A stretch of 64,000 nt of DNA, taken from positions 62,001 to 126,000 of the forward strand of contig CAVTBJ010000009.1 in assembly GCA_963732925.1 (NCBI GenBank). The letters are read 5' to 3'. The DNA is from DASZRZ01 sp963732925. GTDB lineage: Bacteria > Acidobacteriota > Terriglobia > Terriglobales > Acidobacteriaceae. The position numbers and the translations under genes were made by a program. Positions 20,287-27,753 of this stretch are shown here, one piece after another. The stretch's first letter is position 1. Every line of letters starts with the position of its first letter. The notes beneath the pieces are model-generated. The model searched no databases, was not told the DNA's origin, and was given only the letters and a program-made list of their open reading frames with translations.

Positions 20287-20299
20287 GGGCTGAAAGCCC
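20287..20299. repeat. Short palindrome GGGCT-GAA-AGCCC
   Basis: A five-base stem just after the tRNA and before secG. It resembles the other intergenic palindromes at 1780 and 37442 by its GGCTGAA-type core, but is too short to be sure it belongs with them. Confidence 0.35.
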
Positions 20300-20343
20300 G
20301 CGCGAAGTGAAAGGAAGCCGCGCCGCAGGCGCCTGCATTCAGC

Positions 20344-20694
20344 ATGATTTATCTGGTCACGATCCTGCACATTATCGTGTGTTTCTTTCTGATTTTTGTG
20401 GTGCTGATCCAGAGCGGCAAAAGCTCGGACATCGCTGCCGCCTTTGGCGGCATGGGCAGCCAGACGGCTTTCGGGCCGCGCGGGTCGGCCACCGTGCTGA
20501 CCAAGGCGACCACGGTCGCAGCCGTTATCTTTATGCTGACGTCCATTACGCTTTCCATCTATGCCTCGCGCCAGCGGGCGGGCGGGACTTCCGTGCTGGA
20601 AGGTGCTCCCGCGCAGACGCAGCAACAGCAGCAGGCTCCGGCGCAGAACCCCGCGTCCAATCCGGTGAACCCGGTTCCGCAGCAGAAGCAGTAG
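20344..20694 (+). CDS. secG: Preprotein translocase subunit SecG
   Basis: Small partner of SecYE in the inner membrane. 116 residues with two membrane segments (about 3-24 and 56-76) joined by the conserved cytoplasmic loop VLIQSGKSSDIAAAFGG (residues about 20-36) and GSATVLTKAT. The C-terminal tail is Gln/Pro-rich (TQQQQQAPAQNPASNPVNP), longer than in Escherichia coli but common in this kind of organism. tRNA-Leu directly upstream is a frequent neighbour of secG. A strong hairpin terminator follows. Confidence 0.95.
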   Translation: MIYLVTILHIIVCFFLIFVVLIQSGKSSDIAAAFGGMGSQTAFGPRGSATVLTKATTVAAVIFMLTSITLSIYASRQRAGGTSVLEGAPAQTQQQQQAPAQNPASNPVNPVPQQKQ

Positions 20695-20720
20695 ATTCTT
20701 CTTTCCGGATGCTCCAAAGC

Positions 20721-20744
20721 AAAGGCTCCCTCCAGGGAGCCTTT
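20721..20744 (+). terminator. Hairpin terminator after secG
   Basis: AAAGGCTCCC and GGGAGCCTTT form a perfect ten-base stem with a TCCA loop, 26 bases after the secG stop. It ends in TTT, then ACAATT. Confidence 0.8.
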
Positions 20745-20788
20745 ACAATTGCTGGTTGCTGAAAAGCTTTAAGACTGCGTGCTTGCCT

Positions 20789-21415
20789 ATGATTCACGAT
20801 GTCATTTCCGTCGGGCCGTTGCAGTGCAACTGCTCCATAATTGGCGACGAGCAGACACATGAAGCCATGGTGATTGATCCGGGCGCGGAAATAGGACGCA
20901 TTCTTGAAATCGTTCGGCAGCACGGCCTGACGGTAAAGCAGATCGTGATCACCCATGCTCACATCGACCACATCGGAGGAGCCATGAAGCTGCGGGCGGC
21001 GACCGGAGCTCCGATCCTGATGAATCAGGCCGACACCGAGCAGTTCAAGATTCTCGACCTGCAGGCGCAGTGGCTCGGCATGCCCGCGACAGAACAGCCT
21101 GTGCTCGACCAAGCGATTGGCGAGGGAGACAAGCTGCATATTGGGAGGATGGACGCAACCGTGCTGCACACGCCGGGACATACGGAAGGAAGCGTCTGCC
21201 TCTACTTCCCTGCCCAGAAAAAGCTCATTGCGGGAGATACGCTGTTTGCCGGCAGCATCGGACGCACGGACCTGCCCGGCGGAAATTACGAGAAGATCCT
21301 GCGCTCGCTGCATGGGCCGGTGATGGCGCTGCCGGACGAAACTGAAGTGATTCCCGGGCATGGGCCGGTGACGACGATTGGGGAAGAGCGGGAGGGCAAT
21401 CCATTTTTGAAGTGA
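20789..21415 (+). CDS. Metallo-beta-lactamase-fold hydrolase (glyoxalase II-like)
   Basis: Cytoplasmic metal-dependent hydrolase of 208 residues. The zinc motif is THAHIDHIGG (about residues 52-61), preceded by MVIDPGAEIGRIL and followed by HTPGHTEGSVCLY and the metal-bridging Asp in IAGDTLFAGSIGRTDLPGG, then VIPGHGPVTT. This is the hydroxyacylglutathione-hydrolase-like subgroup (YcbL type). The substrate is not defined. I chose ATG 20789; the TTG at 20756 would begin at the foot of the terminator hairpin. Confidence 0.88.
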   Translation: MIHDVISVGPLQCNCSIIGDEQTHEAMVIDPGAEIGRILEIVRQHGLTVKQIVITHAHIDHIGGAMKLRAATGAPILMNQADTEQFKILDLQAQWLGMPATEQPVLDQAIGEGDKLHIGRMDATVLHTPGHTEGSVCLYFPAQKKLIAGDTLFAGSIGRTDLPGGNYEKILRSLHGPVMALPDETEVIPGHGPVTTIGEEREGNPFLK

Positions 21416-21492
21416 CTGATTTGTTCGCCGGGCTTGCAACGTACAATGGTGCAAAGGGCTGTTACCGACAATTATCAGGGATATAGATCAGC

Positions 21493-22014
21493 GTGATTGT
21501 CCACATCGACTCTGCCGCGAAGGGCGCGTATCCGCTACGAGAGCAGCAGACACGAGAACTTCTTCGATTCTGCCGAAGTGTGGGCGCAAAGCTGTTTACT
21601 GTGAATTTTCTGTTCGTCAAGGGAGAAGAAAGCGAACGGCTCTCGGATGAGTTTTACTTCCGTTTGGCCCCTTTCTCAGCAGGGCGCAAGCTACTCGAAT
21701 GCGTATTCGGCAACGGCTTCAAAGAGCAGGACTGTTGGTCGCTCACGGAGGAAAGTATTGAGCTAATCGTTAATGAGACCGCTGGCGATCTGCTTGCTTA
21801 CGACTTCCTGAAACTGCCGGAAGACTGGCTCGTCTATGTCGAAGATTCGATACTGCTTCAAGTCGTCACGAATGAACAGGAAATCACGTTGCGAGTCACT
21901 GACGCCGAGTTGCGTGCCTTTTCGGATATCGGTATTCCGTATACAGTCGGACAGCCCAAGTATAGCGGCTTGAGGGAAACTCCGTTGAGAACTCCGCCTG
22001 TTGAACGTGCGTAA
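21493..22014 (+). CDS. Protein of unknown function
   Basis: A 173-residue soluble, acidic protein starting at GTG 21493 (AGGGA about 12 bases upstream). Composition is ordinary for a globular protein, with Phe/Leu/Glu-rich stretches such as LLRFCRSVGAKLFTVNFLFV and TEESIELIVNETAGDLLAYD. No membrane segment or signal peptide. Base composition looks lower in G+C than the neighbours, which may mark a transferred or accessory gene. Its 3' end faces the aminotransferase gene, 52 bases away. I do not recognise the family. Confidence 0.65.
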   Translation: MIVHIDSAAKGAYPLREQQTRELLRFCRSVGAKLFTVNFLFVKGEESERLSDEFYFRLAPFSAGRKLLECVFGNGFKEQDCWSLTEESIELIVNETAGDLLAYDFLKLPEDWLVYVEDSILLQVVTNEQEITLRVTDAELRAFSDIGIPYTVGQPKYSGLRETPLRTPPVERA

Positions 22015-22066
22015 GCAGAATTGGTGTGAAATCGCTCGCACCAGCAAACAATCGCGACAAACTCGA

Positions 22067-23256
22067 TCAACCCAGTGCCCCGATAACTCTCCGTACTCCC
22101 TCCCGAAACTCCACCTCCGGCGCTATCAAACTTACTACCAGATATCCCTCGGAAGGAAAATCGTAGAAGTGTCCCGGATGCACTAGAACGCTCTCCTGCT
22201 CTAGCAATCTGATTGCAAGCTCTTCATCGGATCCTGTCGCCGGCACGCGCAGCACGGCGTACCAGCCGGCTTCGATCTCCAGGCGCGAGCACATCGTCTG
22301 ACCCGCGAGTTGGCGGTCAAGTTCACCCAGGTTAGCCGCGATGCGCTGCTTCAACTGCTGCTGAAAGACATGGCGCGAGTCGAAAAACGCGGGCGCGGCA
22401 AGCTGGATGGGCGCATTCATCGATAGATACGTATCGGCAATGACTTCCAGCCGCGAAAGGGCTTCGCCGGCGAGGTCTCCCGGCCCGGTGGTCGCGATCC
22501 AGGAAAACTTCATTTGCGGCAGGCCCGCAATTTTCGAGAGGCCGCTGAAAGTGAATGTCAGCGCCGCACTATTGGACACAAACGAACGCGCCAGTTCGGC
22601 GGAAGCCGGCGGGACATGTCGGAAAAAGGCTGGGCAAAGTCGAGAAATACTTCGTCCACAATGAGAGCCAGTTGCCGTCCGGTACAGAGCCCGTTCAACT
22701 CCTGCGCCTCCGATGGCCTCACGAACGATCCCGTGGGATTGTTGGGGTGGACCAGGATGATGGCTCGGGTGCGCTCGCCAGTTCGCTGCCGCAGCGTCGG
22801 CAAGTCGATATGCCAGCCGTGGTCGTAGAACAACGGATACGGGACGAGCCGGACGTCCTGTAAATCGGCAAGAAACTCAAACAGCGGATAGCTGGGGCTG
22901 GGGACCAGCACCTCATCTCCGGGATTGCAGAGCAGACGCAAGACAAACGAGTAGGCTTCGCTGGTGCTGGTTGTGAGGATCAGTTGTTCCGGCGCGACGG
23001 TTTCGCCGCGCTCGCCGTAGTAGCGGCAGACGGCCTCGCGCGCTTCTATCAGCCCCTGCGGCTGCGGATGGTATTGGAGCGCGGCGGGATTGCCCAAAGC
23101 CGCCAAGAGTTCCGCATCCTTAAAACAGTCGAGTCCAACCTGCGTGGGATTGGAAGCAGTCAGGTCGAGCAACGGACATCCGCTGGCCCGGTAACGCTCC
23201 ACAGCCTGCGAGTAGCGGTTCTGCGCGAGATTCCATTCTGTCCGTCGCGAAAACAT
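22067..23256 (-). CDS. PLP-dependent aminotransferase, class I/II (frameshift near 22580)
   Basis: Fold-type I aminotransferase of about 395 residues. The N-terminal part, from ATG 23256, has LLDLTASNPTQVGLD, YHPQPQGLIEAREAV, LTTSTSEAYSFVLRLL, ILVHPNNPTGSFV (substrate/PLP Asn) and LIVDEVFLDFA (PLP Asp). The frame changes near 22580, and the PLP-binding lysine follows in the second frame as TFSGLSKIAGLPQMK, with a normal C-terminus to the stop at 22067. The subgroup resembles aspartate/tyrosine-type and MalY-like enzymes; the substrate is open. The longer open frame above 23256 has no similarity to the family. Confidence 0.88.
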
Positions 23257-23392
23257 GCAGTGACTGTAATGGGCGGATGCGGAACCCTGCAAGTTTGCAA
23301 GTTCAGCCCTCGAATTGCCTCCCCTGTGCATCCGACTTACATTGAGCGCGTCTTCACCTGGGAGCTTGCAGCGACCTGCGACCGCATCCGCT

Positions 23393-24592
23393 ATGGACTT
23401 TCTGCTCGCATTTGCCCTGACCCTGATTGCGGCCGTGCTGATTTCCAAACGCGCCGAGCGCACCGTGCTCTCCACTTCGGTGATGTTTTTGGCGGCGGGA
23501 TTTCTGCTGCACCTTCTCGGAGGATTCACCGTAAGCCCAGAGAACCCGATCGTGATCCGGGGGATCGAAGTCGCAATTTTCGCCATGCTTTTCACCGACG
23601 GCTTGCGGCTCCAGCCACGCAATTTTGGCGAGTGGAAATTGCCCGGACGGGCGTTGCTGATCGGAATGCCGCTGACGATCGCGATCATTGCCCTCCTGGC
23701 CCATTACCTGGTAGACCTGCCATGGACGCAGGCGTTCCTGGTGGGTGCGGCCCTGAGCCCTACCGATCCGGTACTGGCACAGGCGATCATCGGGAGGCAG
23801 GAAGTCCCGGAACGCCTGCGCCGCATGCTGAACGTGGAAAGCGGGCTGAATGACGGACTGGCAGCGCCATTCGTCCTCCTCTTGCTGGCTGCCGTCTCCC
23901 ATCGCGCCGGCGATCCCTCAGAGATAGTGATCCAGATGCTGTATGGAATCGGAATCGGTTTCGCGGTTCCCTGGGCGGCGGTGCGGCTGCAAAGGTTCTC
24001 GGCCTTTGGCGCCAGCTCGCGATACCAGCCTCTGGGTCCGTTCGCCATCGGCCTGCTGCTGCTGGCACTGGCACTGATTACGCAAGCCAATATTTTCCTT
24101 ACTGCGTTCGCCGGCGGCATGAGCCTGGCCTTCTTCGGTTCCCCGGAGCACTACGAGGAATTCCACCGCTTTGGAGAACTGATTTCGGAGTTGCTCAAAC
24201 TGGCGGCACTGATGCTCTTCGGCGCGCTTCTCACGGTACGAACCTTCGAAGACGTGCCCTGGCAAGCTTATGTGCTGGTTGCGCTGGTCTTGTTGCTGGC
24301 GCGACCGGCTGCGCTGGCGGTAGCCCTGTTTCGGGCCGGGCTTAGCAAGGAAGAATGGATCACGGCGGCCTGGTTCGGACCGAAAGGATTCGCCTCGGTC
24401 ATCTATGGCCTGTTCATTCTGCAAGCCGCCTCCCAGGATGCATTGTTTGAAGCGCGGATCATCGGTCTGACGGCGGTGTTCTCGATTGTGCTGCACTCCT
24501 CCACCGACGTTCCTATCGCACAGTGGTTTGCAAGACAGGCGGAAAGGCAAAATGAAAACACGCCTGAGCCTTCGCAGCGGACGGCTTCGTAA
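23393..24592 (+). CDS. Na+/H+ (cation/proton) antiporter, CPA1/NhaP type
   Basis: Inner-membrane antiporter of 399 residues with about twelve membrane segments. The family core is visible: GAALSPTDPVLAQAIIG (the TDP motif in the unwound helix) and LNVESGLNDGLAAPFVL, with the Asn-Asp pair used in cation exchange. EWITAAWFGPKGFASVIYG near the C-terminal end is also typical. I chose ATG 23393 (MDFLLAFALTLI) because the preceding in-frame residues are hydrophilic and not family-like. The 5' end lies 137 bases from the divergent aminotransferase start. Monovalent cation and pH homeostasis is inferred from the family. Confidence 0.9.
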   Translation: MDFLLAFALTLIAAVLISKRAERTVLSTSVMFLAAGFLLHLLGGFTVSPENPIVIRGIEVAIFAMLFTDGLRLQPRNFGEWKLPGRALLIGMPLTIAIIALLAHYLVDLPWTQAFLVGAALSPTDPVLAQAIIGRQEVPERLRRMLNVESGLNDGLAAPFVLLLLAAVSHRAGDPSEIVIQMLYGIGIGFAVPWAAVRLQRFSAFGASSRYQPLGPFAIGLLLLALALITQANIFLTAFAGGMSLAFFGSPEHYEEFHRFGELISELLKLAALMLFGALLTVRTFEDVPWQAYVLVALVLLLARPAALAVALFRAGLSKEEWITAAWFGPKGFASVIYGLFILQAASQDALFEARIIGLTAVFSIVLHSSTDVPIAQWFARQAERQNENTPEPSQRTAS

Positions 24593-24609
24593 AGACTGCT
24601 AACGTTTCA

Positions 24610-24951
24610 TCAGTCGTTGACCGGGTCGATAACAAAGCGCTCGGAGGCGTGAACGCAGATCATGTCGAGCCGTTCGTCCCCGAGGGCGGTAAAACGGTGC
24701 GGCGTCGCCGCCCCGATTATGACTACGTCGCCAGCGTCGGCAACGACCTCCTGCCCATCGACGACCATTGCCGCTTGACCGGAGAGGACGATACAAGTTT
24801 CAGGGTAGGGATGTTTATGCAGTCCCGGACCTTTCCCTGGCGGAAGATTGCCCAGAAAGAAGGAAACGCCGGCACCATATTGCTCGCCCTCGAACTCGAC
24901 TGCGGCGATAGGGCCTTTTCGCTGATCGCAACGATGCACGATGTGAAACAT
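24610..24951 (-). CDS. Cupin-domain protein
   Basis: Single-domain cupin of 113 residues. Cupin motif 1 is PGLHKHPYPETCIVLSG, with His and Glu ligands; motif 2 is DVVIIGAATPHRFTALG. Such proteins bind metal and act as small enzymes or sensors; the substrate is unknown. It lies just downstream of a second cupin (24996-25478) on the same strand, 44 bases away, so the two are probably co-transcribed under the MarR-linked promoter. Confidence 0.85.
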   Translation of the reverse strand: MFHIVHRCDQRKGPIAAVEFEGEQYGAGVSFFLGNLPPGKGPGLHKHPYPETCIVLSGQAAMVVDGQEVVADAGDVVIIGAATPHRFTALGDERLDMICVHASERFVIDPVND

Positions 24952-24995
24952 TTGACCTCCTCTCCATGCTGGATTTGGGTTGTACGCTACTCGCG

Positions 24996-25478
24996 CTACG
25001 CCTGAGGCGGAGGTGGGGCCGGTGTGAGACCGTGGCGGCGCATAATTTCCGCCAACTTTACCCGATCAGGGGGGCCGCCGGCCGCCGCGTTGATCACCTC
25101 GGCAGACTCACGGAAAAACTGCGGACCAATGGCGGCCGGTGTGATCACGCAGAGTACCCTCGCATCCTGCGTGCCGTTGTTGTCGAACCGGTGAACCGCG
25201 CCACGTGGAATACATAATGCCTGCCCTGGCCCAACATCGATTTCTTGACCGTCGACGGTCCAGGTCAGGACTCCTTCGATGCCGTAAATTGTCTCCTCGT
25301 AATGGTCGTGGCTGTGTCCGGGAGCCGCCAGGCGCTGCGCGCCGGGGACAAGAGCTTCAAACGCCGCGATGCTGCCACTGGAGTTTTCTCCGGTGATCAG
25401 AAAGCGCACCGCGAGCGGCCCGAGACGAATCGTCTCGTCGGCAGGATTGACCTTGACGTCAGCGGTCTGCTGTACCAT
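24996..25478 (-). CDS. Cupin-domain protein, divergent from a MarR regulator
   Basis: 160-residue cupin. Motif 1: APGHSHDHYEETIYGIEGVL (His, His and Glu ligands); motif 2: GQALCIPRGAVHRFDN. The C-terminal part is helical (ESAEVINAAAGG) and ends in a Pro run. I chose ATG 25478 because GGAGGA stands seven bases before it; the upstream in-frame ATG at 25493 overlaps that ribosome site. Divergence from the MarR gene, with palindromes in between, suggests MarR control. It may be a quercetinase-like or sensor-type cupin; this is not resolved. Confidence 0.87.
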   Translation of the reverse strand: MVQQTADVKVNPADETIRLGPLAVRFLITGENSSGSIAAFEALVPGAQRLAAPGHSHDHYEETIYGIEGVLTWTVDGQEIDVGPGQALCIPRGAVHRFDNNGTQDARVLCVITPAAIGPQFFRESAEVINAAAGGPPDRVKLAEIMRRHGLTPAPPPPQA

Positions 25479-25495
25479 ATTACGTTCCTCCATAT

Positions 25496-25537
25496 AGTAA
25501 ACGTAATTTACTGTTCTAGAATGTAAATTGCATTTAC
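25496..25537. promoter_or_regulatory. Paired palindromic operator candidates (MarR)
   Basis: Two near-identical palindromes lie in the 78-base divergent gap. AGTAAA-CGTAA-TTTACT (25496-25512) and GTAAAT-TGC-ATTTAC (25523-25537) share GTAAA/TTTAC half-sites, and their centres are about 26 bases apart. The region is strikingly AT-rich against its surroundings and must hold both promoters. Half-site symmetry and position fit autoregulation by the MarR protein. Confidence 0.72.
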
Positions 25538-25556
25538 CGAGGATGTCAAGCACAAA

Positions 25557-26006
25557 ATGTCGGGTTCGCCAGTCCAGACCAAGAATATGCTCATCGGGGC
25601 GCTGCTGCGCGTTCCGGCTCAGGCGATCCACCGCCGTATTATCAATGGGCTGAACGCAGCCGGCTTTGAGGAACTCCGTGTGCCGCATATGGCGGTGCTG
25701 CAATTTCCGGGGCCGGACGGGGTCCGCCCCAGCGGACTCGCCGAGCGCGCGGGCATGAGCAAACAGGCCATGAACCAGCTGCTTCGGAGCCTGGAAGCTC
25801 TCGGGTATATCGTCCGGTCCGACGCACCCGACGAAGGCCGCGCGCGAATTGTCCGCCTGACGAAACGCGGCCGGGCCGCATACGCGAAGATCCACGAGAT
25901 TCTCCGGGACATCGAGCGCGAATGGAGCGCAGAGCTCGGGCCCAAGCGTTTCACTGAGCTCAAAGAACTGCTGCTTCAGGTCTGGGAGAGTCCGTTGATC
26001 CGCTAG
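25557..26006 (+). CDS. MarR-family transcriptional regulator
   Basis: Dimeric winged-helix repressor of 149 residues. The recognition region is GLAERAGMSKQAMNQLLRSLEALGYI (residues about 61-86; the central part is RAGMSKQAMNQLLRSLE), followed by the wing DAPDEGRARIVRLTKRGRA (Asp and Arg of the DxRxR type). Dimerisation helices lie at both ends. It is transcribed away from two cupin genes across a gap with matching palindromes, so it probably represses them and itself in response to a small ligand that cannot be named. Confidence 0.9.
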   Translation: MSGSPVQTKNMLIGALLRVPAQAIHRRIINGLNAAGFEELRVPHMAVLQFPGPDGVRPSGLAERAGMSKQAMNQLLRSLEALGYIVRSDAPDEGRARIVRLTKRGRAAYAKIHEILRDIEREWSAELGPKRFTELKELLLQVWESPLIR

Positions 26007-26143
26007 CCGGCCAGAACGGCGCATAAGAGAACACCAGCGTGCACCCGTCGCGTGACAGAGCAGACCGGGTCTGGGTTCAACCGCGTGGTTACTTCTTTAG
26101 TGCGATGGAGCGGGAGTGTGTTGGAGCGGGCAGAGGCAGAGAG

Positions 26144-26584
26144 CTACTCCAGCGGCTCCGGTTCCAGAGAGATGTTCTTTTCGCCGGCAGCTTTCTTCTC
26201 CCAGAATTTGCGCACCCAACTGTCCCAGCTTCTTCCCGCAGCCATATCGCGGCCGGTGAAGGCCAGGGCGGCAATCTCCGCGTAAGGAATGGAAATCTTC
26301 GGAGAACCGTCCTTGGGCAGAACGCGCACGGAAGAGTTCGCCAGCGTGGGGCCGGTGCGGCGGTCGAAGACATAGCCTTCGAGGCGAGTACCGTCCTTGC
26401 GAGTGATCATGACGTCCCCGCGGTAGTCGAATGCCTGCTCCAGGGCAGCGCGCAACTCCTCGTCGCTCGCCAACTCCGGAATCCAGCCTTCCAACTCGGC
26501 GTGGGCCGCCCCTTCTACGACTTCCAAGGCATCGGGATCGACGGGAGCGTGCTCTTCCCGGTGTCCGGACTCACGACCGCTCAC
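26144..26584 (-). CDS. Unknown protein coupled to hpnH
   Basis: 146-residue soluble acidic protein. It begins MSGRESGHREEHAPVDPDAL. The central stretch (DYRGDVMITRKDGTRLEGYVFDRR, quoted as GDVMITRKDGTRLEGYVF) looks like a small beta-barrel with SISIPY/ALAF beta strands after it, and the end is Lys/Glu-rich. Its start codon overlaps the hpnH stop by four bases, so translation is probably coupled and the protein is probably linked to the hopanoid cluster. I recognise no family. Confidence 0.7.
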   Translation of the reverse strand: MSGRESGHREEHAPVDPDALEVVEGAAHAELEGWIPELASDEELRAALEQAFDYRGDVMITRKDGTRLEGYVFDRRTGPTLANSSVRVLPKDGSPKISIPYAEIAALAFTGRDMAAGRSWDSWVRKFWEKKAAGEKNISLEPEPLE

Positions 26585-27700
26585 GCCCGCGACTCCTGCA
26601 CCGGACCGGTGTCAATCTGCACCAGCGGATTGAGGCTGTGGACCGGCTGCACGTGCTGCCGCAGCAGGTCTTCCGCGCCGCGATCCTTGTAGCGGCTGAA
26701 GGTCGCCAATGCCGTCGCCCACAGGCCGCGCAGCGAACCAAAGGTATCGTTGACGGAGGAAGCCTCGTATCCGCTGTGCACCATGCAATTGGCGCACTTC
26801 GGATTGCCCGACTCGGTCCCGTAATGCGACCACTCGGTGGTTTCGAGCAGTTCGGAGAAGGTTTCCGCGTAGCCGTCCTGCAAAAGATAGCAGGGCTTCT
26901 GCCAGCCGAAGATGTTGTAGGTGGGCATGCCCCAGGGAGTGCAGGGATAGTCGCGCTTGCCCATCAGGAACTCCAGGAACAGGGGCGACATATTGAAGCG
27001 CCACGAACTTTTGCGATTGGAGAGAATGGCGCGGAACAGCCGCCGGGTTCGCGCCCGGCCGAGAAAATGCTGCTGGTCGGGAGCCTTGTCGTAGGAATAG
27101 CCCGGCGAGAGCATCATGCCCTCCACTCCCAGCTCCATCATTTCATCGAAGAAGGCACGGACACTGCGCGGATCGGCGCCGTCGAACAGCGTGGTGTTGG
27201 TGGTCACGCGGAAACCGCGCCGCCAGCGCCTCGCGCACGCCCTCCACCGCCCTCTCATATCCGCCCTCGAGGCAGACGGAGAAGTCGTGAGGCTCGCGCT
27301 CGCCGTCCAGGTGGACCGAGAACGTCAGATACTTGCTGGGCTGGAACAGGTGGAGCTTTTCCTTCAGCAGCAGTGCATTGGTGCAGAGATAGATGTACTT
27401 CTTCCTGGCCACCAGTCCGGCAACGATCTCCTGGATCTGGGGATGGAGCAGCGGCTCGCCTCCGGGGATGGCGACTGTGGGAGCTCCACATTCATCGACC
27501 GCGCGGAAACACTCGTCGGGGGTGAGCTGCATCTTCAACACGTGCGCCGGGTACTGGATTTTGCCGCAGCCGGCACAGGCCAGGTTGCAGCGGAACAGAG
27601 GCTCCAGCATCAGCACCAGGGGATACTGCTTGCGTCCCCGGAGCTTCTGGCCCAGTACGTAGGTGGCCACGGTCCACATTTGCGAAACGGGTACAGCCAT
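26581..27700 (-). CDS. hpnH: Hopanoid biosynthesis radical SAM protein HpnH (frameshift near 27220)
   Basis: Radical SAM enzyme that joins adenosine to diploptene, giving adenosylhopane, the first step in extended hopanoids. The 4Fe-4S motif CNLACAGC has cysteines at residues 38, 42 and 45; GGEPLLHPQI follows. The frame changes near 27220, and the protein resumes with GFRVTTNTTLFDGADPRSVR, MMLSPGYSYDKAPDQQHFLG and YNIFGWQKPCYLLQDGYAE, then CANCMVHSGYE with further cysteines. Total about 372 residues, family-typical. Next to shc and ispH, which supports the assignment. Whether one base is extra or two are missing at the break is not decided. Confidence 0.92.
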
Positions 27701-27753
27701 CGTTTCTCCTCTTTCCCCTTACGGCCTTGCGCACGACGCTTCCACCGCGAGCC

